A DNA stretch of 64,000 nucleotides, taken from Salinispora vitiensis. GTDB lineage: Bacteria > Actinomycetota > Actinomycetes > Mycobacteriales > Micromonosporaceae. Within the stretch, counting starts at the first letter, position 1, and each line of letters opens with the position of its first letter. The notes below the pieces were generated by a model that was not told the DNA's origin, did not search any database, and worked only from the letters and a program-made list of their open reading frames with translations. Positions 1 through 8,907 of this stretch are shown in pieces. The position numbers were made by a program, and so were the translations under genes. The stretch is taken from NCBI RefSeq assembly GCF_000378825.1, contig NZ_KB900388.1:4657901-4721900 (forward strand), in the 5' to 3' direction.

Positions 1-72
1 CGTAGCCTCGTACCCCTTCTCGGGACTCAGTCCCTCGATGCTGGCGGCCTGCTCGGGATGCCAGCCACCGGC

Positions 73-483
73 TCAGAACCTGCTTCTGGTGGGCTGGTCC
101 GCCTGGTGCTCGCCGAAGCCGACCAGCCCAATTGTGCTAGCCAATAGGCTGACGGCGATCGCGAGGCCGAGCGTCAGGCTGGGCGGGAGCTCGGCGTCGA
201 TCGCACCCAGCACGGCCGCGTTCGTCGCGCCCGCCAGGAAGAGGACGGCCGGCCCCCACCGGGTCGGCCGCGCCGATGTGCGCAACAGGGCCAGCGCCCC
301 GGGAATGAGCACGCCGAAAACCGCCAGCGCCCCGATAAGTGAAGTGCGTAGCGTATCCGGGTCGAGCCCTTCGGAGCGTGGTTCGGCGCCGGACAGCAGC
401 GCGGCGCAGGAACCGATGCCGAGTAGGGCGACCAGGCAGGCGGCCGACCGGAAGATCCTCGTGTGCAAGCTGTGCAAGCGCAT
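73..483 (-). CDS. Small integral membrane protein, unknown function
   Basis: This is a 136-residue protein with about four hydrophobic segments (roughly residues 12-32, 47-67, 77-95 and 103-124) and a basic N-terminus, so it is predicted to sit in the cytoplasmic membrane. I do not recognise the family. The ATG at 483 has a weak GGAAG about 10 bases upstream. Codon third positions are GC-rich, which favours a real gene. It lies downstream of, and in the same direction as, the MAB_1171c-like gene, with a 260-base gap between them. Confidence 0.5.
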   Translation of the reverse strand: MRLHSLHTRIFRSAACLVALLGIGSCAALLSGAEPRSEGLDPDTLRTSLIGALAVFGVLIPGALALLRTSARPTRWGPAVLFLAGATNAAVLGAIDAELPPSLTLGLAIAVSLLASTIGLVGFGEHQADQPTRSRF

Positions 484-570
484 TTTAGTATCACTTCCGA
501 GCTATCCGAAGACGGTGCGGAACGCGAATACAGATTAGGGGCGGACCCGCCGGAGGATCCACCCCGCGTG

Positions 571-744
571 TCACCTCCCCGCGGGGCAAAGGCCAACCGC
601 TCCGACGGCCTCGGTCAGCACCAGCACCGAGTCCGGCTTGCTGATCGGTTCGGTATCCGGCAGCAGCACCTGACGCACGTCGCCGGTCTTTCGAAGCTGG
701 TCGTACTCCTGCCCGAGTCGCGCGCCGGAACGGGAATCGGGGCT
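571..744 (-). pseudogene. Possible cytochrome P450 N-terminal fragment
   Basis: Directly after the TGA that ends the MAB_1171c-like gene, the same reading frame continues open for 57 codons to a second TGA. The codons have strong GC third positions. The translated piece contains YDQLRKTGDVRQVLLPD, which resembles the early Y-x-x-L-R-x-T-G-x-V-x-x-V-x-L-P-D region of bacterial class I P450s. No start codon or heme-binding region is present. It may be a remnant of a P450 gene deleted downstream, or the cut end of a longer fusion. The family assignment is an inference from a short stretch. Confidence 0.3.
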
Positions 745-1926
745 TCAGCGTTCATGAACGGACTCCGCTGGGGCGGCAACCAGCCGTATCTGTGTGAAGG
801 CGCGGGTGGTCCGGATCAGGTGGCGAATCTCGCTCTCCTCGTCGAGGGTCGGATCAGGCGGGGTTGGTCGCGCCGGCTGTGATGGTGCTGCACCAGATGC
901 CATCGCCGTCAGCCCTGCGTGGATCCGCGCGGCCTCGACCATGGCCGCGAGATCGTCACCGACGACGCCTGTGGCGTGTGCCTGCCGGCGGGCTTCGTCG
1001 CTGATTTCCTCGCTGACGTACGGCCGCAGTGCCAGGTAAGCGTCGTAGATTTCGACCACCCGGCGGTGTAGCCGGTCTCCCGGTTTCCACCATTCCGGGC
1101 CGGCAGGTAGCTTGATCCCTGGTACGGCGTCGGTAAGGGCGCTCCACAGCGGGTGGAGCTGCTGGTATCGACGCAGGGTGCGAAACATTTTTCTGACACG
1201 GCTGACCCTGGGTCCCCACACTGGCATGGTCAGGCCGACCACAACGAGCAGTGCGCCGGTGCTGGACGAAATCGGGATGATGCCTTCCCAACGAGGTGGG
1301 CTCCATCCCAAAGTGGTCGATGCGTCGAGTAGGCGTGCCACGCAGTAGACCAGTCCGACCGAGGCACCGACGGCGGTAGTTCGTAACCCTCGGCGCAGCC
1401 ACCCCGAGTCGAGGATTTCGGCGTAGGGCCAACAGATACGGACGATATCGATCAGTCCCATAGCGAATGCCGAAACATAGATGATCAGATAGGCGGCCAG
1501 CTGTGGCCGGTGGGCGTAGCTGGCTACAAAGTCGGTCGTTCGTGTCTCGGTTGGGCCGAGTTGGGTAAACAAAACGCCCAGCACTGTCACGACCACGAAC
1601 AGCGACACGATGCGGCGTCTACTCCGACGGCGAGCCACCGCTGCCGGGTTTGTCCACCCCAGCAGCAGCACTTGGATCGTGACGGAGAACCCGACCACGC
1701 ACAGGTGTGCAATCAGCGCGGTGATGTTGTCGATGCCGGTAATCCGATCGGCAAACCCCCAAACGACGGGAGTCGACATGGTGAATGTCGTCGCGAGCAA
1801 TATGAGGGCAGCGGTAACCGCATTGCGGGAGGGAGTGGCGGCGCCCTTCCGTAGCGCGGATGACAGCCGGACCACCGCTGCCACCCAGGCGACCACAGCC
1901 AACGTGGGGTAGAAGATCTCGTTCAC
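745..1926 (-). CDS. MAB_1171c-like (DUF6545-type) integral membrane protein
   Basis: The 393-residue protein has about seven hydrophobic segments in its first 250 residues, then a soluble C-terminal part (about 255-390). The C-terminal part has a conserved-looking start, LHPLWSALTDAVPGIKL, followed by a tract rich in acidic and basic residues. This layout matches the actinobacterial MAB_1171c family of putative transporters, whose substrate is not known. The GTG start (1924-1926) overlaps the stop of the ImmA/IrrE gene in a GTGA tetranucleotide, so the two are translationally coupled. These two families are commonly paired in actinomycetes. Confidence 0.75.
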   Translation of the reverse strand: MNEIFYPTLAVVAWVAAVVRLSSALRKGAATPSRNAVTAALILLATTFTMSTPVVWGFADRITGIDNITALIAHLCVVGFSVTIQVLLLGWTNPAAVARRRSRRRIVSLFVVVTVLGVLFTQLGPTETRTTDFVASYAHRPQLAAYLIIYVSAFAMGLIDIVRICWPYAEILDSGWLRRGLRTTAVGASVGLVYCVARLLDASTTLGWSPPRWEGIIPISSSTGALLVVVGLTMPVWGPRVSRVRKMFRTLRRYQQLHPLWSALTDAVPGIKLPAGPEWWKPGDRLHRRVVEIYDAYLALRPYVSEEISDEARRQAHATGVVGDDLAAMVEAARIHAGLTAMASGAAPSQPARPTPPDPTLDEESEIRHLIRTTRAFTQIRLVAAPAESVHER

Positions 1927-2573
1927 TTCTCACCTTCTCCCAGGGATTGCCAGATACGGGCCACGGTGGCTTCCGAAGTCGGGTCGTTGGACCCAGGCGG
2001 ACCCTTGTATGTGTCTATCTGCCGGCGCAGCAGGCCGGCGATGAACTCCGCTTCCCACTCGGTGCGCTCGTCATAGCCGGAGCGGCCGAGTATCGCAGCG
2101 ACCAGCTTGGGGTCAAGCTCCGGAGCCAGTAGGCGCGCGAGTTCGCTGTTGCTCAGTGCTCCGGCGAGATGGCCCGCGAGGAGGTGACCTAACTCGTGGG
2201 CAACGATGTGTCGTTGATGCAACGGGCTTGTTTGCGCATCGTAGGCAATGTAGTAGCGGTTCGGCATCGACAGCACGACACCACAAGGGGCTTGCGGAGG
2301 TAACGGCATGGGGAGCAGTGCGACCGGCCGGTCAAGATGCTCGGCAACCGCTGCGCACAGCGCCGCGGGACCATCGGCTTTCGTCGAGATCTGCAGCCCT
2401 TCGACGAATAACGTCCATCGCCGACGTTCCCGCCAACCCCTCATCGCCTTCTTTGCCTCATTCCTTGATTCCCTGTTGTCCGGGCTGCCCGGAACAGGAC
2501 TGACCTCATTCCGGTCGGTCCAAGCCTCGGGTCGACATCGTGGCTCACTCACTGACGATGCTCCACTACTCAT
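1923..2573 (-). CDS. ImmA/IrrE-type metallo-endopeptidase
   Basis: A 216-residue protein carrying the zinc-peptidase motif HELGH within IVAHELGHLLAGH, a hallmark of the ImmA/IrrE (peptidase M78) family. Such enzymes usually cleave a partner XRE-type repressor and derepress an operon. No XRE gene is visible next to it, which is unusual. The first 43 residues are polar and poorly constrained. An internal ATG at 2444 (MRGWRERRR) may be the true start, since the domain-like sequence begins there. The gene overlaps the downstream MAB_1171c-like gene by four bases, implying one operon. Confidence 0.75.
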   Translation of the reverse strand: MSSGASSVSEPRCRPEAWTDRNEVSPVPGSPDNRESRNEAKKAMRGWRERRRWTLFVEGLQISTKADGPAALCAAVAEHLDRPVALLPMPLPPQAPCGVVLSMPNRYYIAYDAQTSPLHQRHIVAHELGHLLAGHLAGALSNSELARLLAPELDPKLVAAILGRSGYDERTEWEAEFIAGLLRRQIDTYKGPPGSNDPTSEATVARIWQSLGEGEK

Positions 2574-2860
2574 GGTGTGAATCGCCGTCCATGATCCATT
2601 ACTGCCGCCATCCTGTCAGCCCCCGCGTACCTAGGGTGCCGTGACCATGAACGTTCGCGGCGTTGGATAACACGCGTGGGCCCAGTCGACTGGGCGGTGT
2701 TGCGCGGGGCAGGCGGTGGCGGGTCTTGCACGGGTGCGGCGGCGGGAGCGCTCATGGCCAAGTGCCTCGCCGCCGAGGCGCGTGCATGGCCCCCGGGGTC
2801 GCTGTCGCGCCTGGCCCGGGGCTCCGTTTCGGACAGGTGCCCGACGAGGTAACGGGTGGC
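2574..2860. other. Intergenic region, no gene seen
   Basis: This 287-base stretch separates the ImmA/IrrE gene from the DHA2-type exporter gene, both on the minus strand. Short open frames cross it on both strands but lack codon bias and recognisable motifs. It should hold the promoter of the ImmA operon, but I could not define one. Confidence 0.4.
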
Positions 2861-4324
2861 TCAGGATGCCCGACTACGTCCGTGGCGGCGGCTGCCGAGG
2901 ATCTCGACCAGGCTGGTGAGCAGGGCGGCGACGACGATACCGAGCGCCACGGCGAGTGCGTACCGAAGCGCGGTTGACCAGCGTCCGTCGTTGGCCCCGA
3001 CCGCCGCGAACAGGGTCGCGGTGATGATCGCCAGCCCCATCGCGGATCCGACCTGCCGCATGGTGCGGTACATGCCAGCGGCGCTGCCGACGTCAGGCCG
3101 GGGCACCTCCTGGAGAGTCAGCGTGTTGTTCGGTGTGATCACGAGGCCGCCGCCGACCCCGACGACTAGTAGCGTGAACCCGTTCACGATCAAGAAGGTC
3201 ATCCCGTGCAGGCCGGCGAAGGCTATCGCCATGGCGAGACTCGCCACGAGGACGATGAGTCCAATGGCCAGCAGTGGACGGCCGTAACGGTCAACCTTCC
3301 GTCCACCGAGCACGGCCCCGAGGACCGAACCGATCGCGAACGGTGCGATTGTGAGACCGGTGATCAGTGCACTGCGGTCGAGACCGTACTGCAGGTAGAA
3401 GCTGAAAATTGCCGGCAGTGGGGCAAACCCGGCGCCGATGAGGAATCCGATCAGTAGCCCTCGGCGGTACGTCCGTTGGGTGAACAGACGGAAGTCGAAG
3501 ACCGGCGGGTGGCGTCGCGCCGCCGCGGTTTCCCAGGATCGGAAGGCGACGAGGACACCGATTCCGACCGGTACCAACAGCCACGGCAGCAGCCCTTTCC
3601 ACTGTCCCTGTTGCAGGGCGGGCAGGATTACCAACATGATCCCGACGGCCAGCAGTAGCGTACCGACCAGATCGTGTTGGTGATTAGTCCGGCGTGTCGG
3701 TCTGCTCGGGAAGTACCGCCAGATGAGCACCGCCGCCGCGAACCCGATCGGGGCGTTGACGAGAAAGACCAGTCGCCAGCCATCGTCCGCCCCGCCCACA
3801 GCGATGACTATTCCGCCGAGCAGTGGGCCTAGGGCGGCGCCCGCGTGGGAGGTGGCACCGATTGCTCCGAAAGGGCGGCCTCGTTCCCCGGGGCGGAACA
3901 GCTCCTCCGCCAAAGCGTTGATCTGGGGGGTGAGGATACCGGCGGCGGCGCCCTGCAGGAGCCGGGCGACCACCAAGATGATGCCGGAGTTGGCGAGTCC
4001 AGCCATCATGTTGGCTGTGACGAACAAGGCGAGACCGAGGAGCAGGGTAAACCGTCGTCCCTTGGCATCGCCGAGCCGGCCGGCGGGGATGAGGACGAGC
4101 GCGAACATTAGCGAGTAGCCGGAGAAGACCCATTGGAGAATGTTGTTGTCGGTCCCCAGCGTGCGGTCGATCGATGGCAGCATCACGGTGACGGCACCGA
4201 GGTCGATCCAGGTGATGAACGAGACGGTCAGCGCAATGTTGAGGAACCGCCACGGCCGAGCGTAGGCGGCCGCTACCGGAACATTCGACCGGGACATCCT
4301 CACCGCCTGATCCTGCGACAGCAC
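2861..4324 (-). CDS. MFS drug:proton antiporter, DHA2 (14-TM) type
   Basis: The 487-residue polytopic protein has about 14 hydrophobic segments. The MFS loop 2-3 motif is visible as GRLGDAKGRRFTLLLG, and the antiporter-like motif C region as GAALGPLLGGIV. Length and topology fit the DHA2 multidrug exporter subfamily (EmrB/QacA-like), which moves hydrophobic compounds out across the cytoplasmic membrane using proton motive force. The outer start is GTG at 4324; an ATG at 4297 preceded by GGCGG is an equally good start. No adjacent TetR or MarR regulator is seen. The substrate cannot be inferred. Confidence 0.85.
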   Translation of the reverse strand: MLSQDQAVRMSRSNVPVAAAYARPWRFLNIALTVSFITWIDLGAVTVMLPSIDRTLGTDNNILQWVFSGYSLMFALVLIPAGRLGDAKGRRFTLLLGLALFVTANMMAGLANSGIILVVARLLQGAAAGILTPQINALAEELFRPGERGRPFGAIGATSHAGAALGPLLGGIVIAVGGADDGWRLVFLVNAPIGFAAAVLIWRYFPSRPTRRTNHQHDLVGTLLLAVGIMLVILPALQQGQWKGLLPWLLVPVGIGVLVAFRSWETAAARRHPPVFDFRLFTQRTYRRGLLIGFLIGAGFAPLPAIFSFYLQYGLDRSALITGLTIAPFAIGSVLGAVLGGRKVDRYGRPLLAIGLIVLVASLAMAIAFAGLHGMTFLIVNGFTLLVVGVGGGLVITPNNTLTLQEVPRPDVGSAAGMYRTMRQVGSAMGLAIITATLFAAVGANDGRWSTALRYALAVALGIVVAALLTSLVEILGSRRHGRSRAS

Positions 4325-4895
4325 CTACCGGGACACGGTTGGGGCTGTCTGCCTAGCCCCCGACCCGCCGCCGTAGGCCCCGGCCTGATCCTGCCGCCCC
4401 TACGGCTGTCCGCGCCGTCATCGCGTCATGAAGCGGGCACCCGCGGCCCCCGGCTCGCTCCGGGCGCAGCAAGCGCAGCAGTAGCGGTGGTCGGAGGCCA
4501 TCGTGATGTTTAGGGAAATTATCAACCATTGGCGGCGGAGCGGCGAGTGAATCGGCGATCGAGTCGATCCGGGGCCCAAGAGCTGAGCCGTTCGGGCCGC
4601 AGCTCAGTGACCTGCCCCGCACGCGGCATATCCGAGTCCACCGAGGCGGTGTTCGGTTAGCTGCGGCCGGCGTTGCGGCAGCTCGACAACCTGCGGGCGT
4701 GGCAGCAACTCGACACCGGCCCGCGCTGCCGCGCACCCTCGCGGCCACCGGACAGGTCAGCGCCACTGGCAGGCCGAAGGTCCGGCCGATGCTGCACCAC
4801 CTGATCCGGCGCCACCGAGTTAGAGAAGCCGACCTCAAGCGCGAAACATCGAGGTTAGGGTGAGGCTGTTCCACCGCACGTATACGAAGAGTGTT
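4325..4895. other. Intergenic region, no intact gene
   Basis: About 570 bases separate the divergent DHA2 exporter gene and the decarboxylase gene. Open frames crossing it show no motif or consistent codon bias. A plus-strand stretch near 4660-4850 looks weakly coding (LRQLDNLRAWQQLDTGPR) but is broken by stops and matches nothing I recognise, so it may be a gene remnant. Confidence 0.4.
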
Positions 4896-4901
4896 TACAT
4901 T
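4896..4901 (+). promoter_or_regulatory. Candidate -10 box for the decarboxylase gene
   Basis: TACATT fits TANNNT and ends six bases before the ATG at 4908. This is the geometry of a leaderless actinobacterial transcript. The -35 region is not convincing. Confidence 0.35.
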
Positions 4902-4907
4902 GGGGGA

Positions 4908-6590
4908 ATGTTGGGGGTGAATGGAGGGTTGGTAACAGTCGGTGACCTTTTGCTTGGTCGCCTCCATGACCTGGGCGTGCGGCATGTGTTCGGAGTGCCC
5001 GGTGAATTCACAATGGGATTCACCGGGCAGGTTTTGGCCTTCGATGGCATCGACTGGGTCGGTAGTTCCAGCGAAGTGAACGCCTGCTTCAGCGCTGATG
5101 GTTATGCGCGGGTTGCTGGTCTGGGAGTGATTGTTTCACAGTTCGGTGCGGGTGAGCTGTCGAGCGTCAATGCAATGGCTACCGCGATGGTTGAGTCGGT
5201 GCCGATCGTGTCGATCGTGATTGCCCCCTCGACGGAGGTTCTGCGGGAGCGTGCCCTGATCCGTCATTCGCTTGTGGATGGTTTTCCGGACCATTGGGTT
5301 CAGGTGGCCCGACAGGTGACCGTCGCCCAAACCTCGTTGACCCCGGAGTGTGCGCTGAGGGAGATCGACCGAGTTCTGGCCGAGTGTTGGTCACAGCAAC
5401 GTCCCGTGTACATCCGGGTTCCTGCGGATGTAGCTCGAACGCCCGTCCCGCAGCCGTCGCGACGTCTCACCCGCCCGGATCCGATCTCGAACTCCGCGCA
5501 ACTGGACGCGTTTGCCGTCGCTGCTCAACGGCGACTCGCAGACGCGGAGCGGCCAGCGTTGCTGGTGGGAAATATTCCGATCCGCCTAGGTCTCGGGCCT
5601 GCTGTCGCTGCGTTTGCAGCCGAGCACAATTGGCCAGTCGCCACGCAGGCGCCCGGTCGGGGGCTGTTTGACGAGTCGGACCGTCGTTTCGTCGGGGTTT
5701 ATAGTGGCAGTGGGAGTCGTGATTCAATCCGGGAGGTGGTTGAAGGTGCCGACGTCCTGGTCTGCATGGGTGTCACCTTCTTCGCATGGAACGGACTTTT
5801 CGCCGTAGACCGTGATCCTGATCGGATTATAAGCTTGGAGCGGGACTCCGCAGAGGTTACCGGCACCCGGTTCGGCCCGATCTCCATGGCTGCGGCGCTG
5901 GGTCAACTGCACGAGATCGCCCCCAGTCGTGCGAGTGGTTGGCCGAGTAGCATTGCTCCATCGACTAAGTCGTCCGACCTGGGTCAGGCGGGCGCCAGGC
6001 CAATCTGTCATGAGCGGCTGTGGCCGGCCCTCCAAGAGGTTCTTCGTCCGGGGGATATCTTGGCCGGGGAGGTTGGGACATCATTCTTTGGTTTGGCAAC
6101 GATGCGATTGCCGGCCGGGGTGACCGTTTTGATGGCGCCCAACTGGGGGGCGGTCGGTTATGTTGTTCCCGCGTCTTTCGGTGCTGGAGTTGCGATGCCC
6201 GAGCGGCGAGTGGTGTCGATTACCGGCGACGGGGGCCTACAGATGTCCTCGCAGGAAATTAGCCGGATGCTCAACTGTGGTCAATGCCCGATCATATTCG
6301 TGATCAACAACCGTGGCTACACCTCCGAGCGAGCAATCGGAAAAGAGGTTGGGAGAGGCTACGGGGAGGAGATACCTGATTGGCGATACCGTGATCTACC
6401 AGCGGTGTTCGCTGAGGAGGGAACCTTCTCGGTGCATATCGTCCGCACCGAGGCCGAGCTGGCCGAGATCTTAGCTGGTATCGAAGATCGCCCGAACCGG
6501 TTGATCCTCATCGAGGTGATGGTCGACCCGGCGGATGTGCCTGAAGGAATGCAGCAGTGGAGTCAAAAGGCCGCCGCGCCGCAAATCTAG
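4908..6590 (+). CDS. Thiamine-diphosphate 2-oxoacid decarboxylase (pyruvate/indolepyruvate decarboxylase family)
   Basis: About 560 residues in the three-domain ThDP layout: the N-terminal PYR domain with the activating Glu in SSSEVNACFSADGYARV, a central domain, and a C-terminal PP domain with GDGGLQMSSQE and INNRGYTSE forming the Mg-ThDP site. The order matches pyruvate and indolepyruvate decarboxylases, which release CO2 from a 2-oxoacid to give an aldehyde. The paired active-site histidines of that family (HH) appear here as HS (IRHSL), so the substrate may differ. The start is ATG 4908 (leaderless) or GTG 4917, which has GGGGGA about nine bases upstream. Codon use is less GC-biased than in neighbours, suggesting transfer. 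It is convergent with the ABC exporter gene. Confidence 0.8.
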   Translation: MLGVNGGLVTVGDLLLGRLHDLGVRHVFGVPGEFTMGFTGQVLAFDGIDWVGSSSEVNACFSADGYARVAGLGVIVSQFGAGELSSVNAMATAMVESVPIVSIVIAPSTEVLRERALIRHSLVDGFPDHWVQVARQVTVAQTSLTPECALREIDRVLAECWSQQRPVYIRVPADVARTPVPQPSRRLTRPDPISNSAQLDAFAVAAQRRLADAERPALLVGNIPIRLGLGPAVAAFAAEHNWPVATQAPGRGLFDESDRRFVGVYSGSGSRDSIREVVEGADVLVCMGVTFFAWNGLFAVDRDPDRIISLERDSAEVTGTRFGPISMAAALGQLHEIAPSRASGWPSSIAPSTKSSDLGQAGARPICHERLWPALQEVLRPGDILAGEVGTSFFGLATMRLPAGVTVLMAPNWGAVGYVVPASFGAGVAMPERRVVSITGDGGLQMSSQEISRMLNCGQCPIIFVINNRGYTSERAIGKEVGRGYGEEIPDWRYRDLPAVFAEEGTFSVHIVRTEAELAEILAGIEDRPNRLILIEVMVDPADVPEGMQQWSQKAAAPQI

Positions 6591-6625
6591 CGGAGGGAGT
6601 GCGTTGCCCTGGTGCGGCATGGCGC

Positions 6626-8536
6626 TCACCCGTTTACCTCCGTGGGCACTGCCGACCCGACGGCGACGGTACGGTCGCCGCTGAGTAGCTGCCCCCGCGC
6701 CAGCTCCCGGTAGAGCTCGTCCTCGGCCATGAGTTGGTCGTGGGTGCCGGTCCTGCGGACGCCGCCGTTGTCCATCAGGACGATCACATCGGAGGCCGCA
6801 ACGGTGGACAGCCGGTGGGCGATCACCAGCATCGTGCAGCCAACGGCGAGTTCCTCGACAGCTTCGCGCAGTGCCGCCTCGTTGACCGAGTCGAGCTGGG
6901 ACGTGGCCTCATCCAGCAGCACCAGCCGGGGCCGGCTCAGCAGCAGGCGGCCGATGGCCAGCCGTTGGCGCTCGCCACCGGACAGCTGCGTTCCGCGGTC
7001 ACCGATCTCGGTGTCTAGGCCGTCGGGAAGCCGGCGGACCAGGGCGCTGAGGCGGCTGGCCTCCACGACCGCGTTCAGCTGGTCGTCGTTGGTGGCCGGC
7101 GCGGTGTAGAGCAGGTTCTCGCGCAGCGTACCGGCCAGCGCCGGCGCCTCCTGCTCCACGTAGCCGATCTGGCGGCGCAGCTCGTTGAGCGGGATGTCCG
7201 CCACGTCGCGGTCGCCGAGTAGGACACGGCCCGCCTCGGGTTCGTAGAAGCGTTCGAGCAGGCCCAGGACGGTGGTCTTTCCGACGCCGGAAGGGCCCAC
7301 CAGAGCCGCCTGCGCACCGGCCGGTATGTGGAAGGACACCTCACGGAGCACGGGGACGTCCTCGCGGTAGCCGAAGCTAACCTTTTCGAACGTCACCGAC
7401 GAGGGCGGCCCGCCGGACGATGCGCTTGTCCCAGTGAACGGTGCGGTCGGCCCCCCGGTGAGCGGGACGGCTTCGCCGACCACGGGCACCGCGCTACCGG
7501 GTATCGGCTCGACCTCCATATCGTTCACCGTCACGATGCGCGTGGTGGCGGCTGAGGCCTTCTGTAACTGGGTGACCGCATTGACGATGTGGATGATCGG
7601 GGAGGCCAGGTACAGGATGTAGAGCAGAAAGGCCACCAGGTCGGCGGCCGAGATGCTCCCGTTGGCCACACGTACCCCACCGACGCCGAGGACAATCAGG
7701 AACGACAGCTGGACCGCGAGGCCGCTGGCGACGCCGACGACCGCGTCCAGTTTGATCGACCGGACGCCCGCCGCGTACGACGTACGGGCCCACGCACTGA
7801 TCCGTTCGGACTCGCGCTCCTCGGAGACGCTGGACTTCACCGTACGGATGGCACCCAGGGCTCGCTCGAGGCCGGCGGTCATCTGCCCCAGCCCTTCCTG
7901 TGCCCGCTCCGTGGCGGTCTTGATCCGCTTCAGCGCGGGCACCACACCAACGCCGACGACCAGCAGAACCGCCAGCACCGACACCAGTTGAACCCAGTCC
8001 AGGTAGGCCATCAACGCGATCGCCCCGACGAGTGTCACCACGGCGGACACCGAGTCCAGCACGTTGGCCGTGATGACCGACCGCAGCAGGGTGGTGTCGG
8101 CTCCGGCCGTGGACAGCAGGTCGCCGGTCGAACGACGGTCGTACTCCTTCATGCGCAGCCGCAGCAGCCGGTGCACCAGGGTCAGTCGCAGTCCCAGAAC
8201 CATCCGTTCGCCCGAACGCTCCAGGATGAACAACTGGATCCCGGACAGTGCGGCGCCGCCCAGCACCAGGGCGACGAGAAACAAGATGGGCCGCAGCAGG
8301 TCTGCGTCCTGACCAACCCGCTCCAGCACCTCCCGTGCGGCCAGCGGCTGGGCCAGCGCAGCGCCCGAACCGAACAAACCCAGGCTGGCACCGACGACGA
8401 GCGTTCTCCGATAGGGCCGGGCAAACCTCAGCAGCGCCTTCAAGCCAGCGGGATCGAACTGTTCCTCGACGGTGTCCGGCTGCCTTTCTGCTCCCGCCCC
8501 GACCGGACGCTCTTCGGCCATCCGTACGTCACCCAT
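6626..8536 (-). CDS. ABC exporter half-transporter (fused membrane and ATPase domains)
   Basis: At 636 residues this has the typical size of a type IV ABC exporter half-transporter. Residues about 30-330 form a six-helix membrane domain. The nucleotide-binding domain follows, with Walker A GPSGVGKTT, signature LSGGERQRLAIG, Walker B RLVLLDEATSQLD and the H-loop in VIAHRLS. It probably works as a homodimer in the cytoplasmic membrane, exporting a lipid, peptide or drug; the substrate is unknown. A linker of about 45 residues rich in Pro, Gly, Thr and Ser separates the two domains. The ATG at 8536 has GAGGGG eight bases upstream. The gene stands alone, convergent with the decarboxylase and divergent from the restriction-like gene. 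Confidence 0.9.
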   Translation of the reverse strand: MGDVRMAEERPVGAGAERQPDTVEEQFDPAGLKALLRFARPYRRTLVVGASLGLFGSGAALAQPLAAREVLERVGQDADLLRPILFLVALVLGGAALSGIQLFILERSGERMVLGLRLTLVHRLLRLRMKEYDRRSTGDLLSTAGADTTLLRSVITANVLDSVSAVVTLVGAIALMAYLDWVQLVSVLAVLLVVGVGVVPALKRIKTATERAQEGLGQMTAGLERALGAIRTVKSSVSEERESERISAWARTSYAAGVRSIKLDAVVGVASGLAVQLSFLIVLGVGGVRVANGSISAADLVAFLLYILYLASPIIHIVNAVTQLQKASAATTRIVTVNDMEVEPIPGSAVPVVGEAVPLTGGPTAPFTGTSASSGGPPSSVTFEKVSFGYREDVPVLREVSFHIPAGAQAALVGPSGVGKTTVLGLLERFYEPEAGRVLLGDRDVADIPLNELRRQIGYVEQEAPALAGTLRENLLYTAPATNDDQLNAVVEASRLSALVRRLPDGLDTEIGDRGTQLSGGERQRLAIGRLLLSRPRLVLLDEATSQLDSVNEAALREAVEELAVGCTMLVIAHRLSTVAASDVIVLMDNGGVRRTGTHDQLMAEDELYRELARGQLLSGDRTVAVGSAVPTEVNG

Positions 8537-8907
8537 CCGGTGTTCCCCTCACCCAGCCCTCGTTCGTCAGCTCGCCAGGACAGTGCGGCCGGTACGCGTG
8601 GTGGTGGGCCATTTCCGCTTCCGCCGTACGCCGCCGTTTCGGATCACGCTAACCCACCTGAGCCAACGTGCCGGGGCAGTGAACCGAGCTCGGAAGAGCG
8701 TCGACTGCGGGCCCGACCTCGGAGGGGCCCACCGCAACCGCAGACCGTTCGTCAGTGTGGATATTGCAGGTTGCTGCGCCCCGGAGGACCTAAATCGTTG
8801 TCGGGTTTTAGACAGCTATCGATTGGGTCTGCGGGTTGCTTCATTGATTGGTGCTCTGGTTGTGTAGCCGGCTCAGAGCGTGTCACCGTGAGTGAGGAGC
8901 TGAGCGC
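8537..8907. other. Intergenic region between divergent genes
   Basis: This 371-base region separates the divergently transcribed ABC exporter and DUF262 genes and should carry both promoters. Its right half (about 8790-8860) is locally AT-richer. GAGGAG lies eight bases before the ATG at 8908. No open frame in it looks like a gene. Confidence 0.4.

Noticed and set aside
4353-4985. Minus-strand 210-codon frame upstream of the decarboxylase
   Set aside because: It overlaps the decarboxylase start and has irregular composition with no family features.
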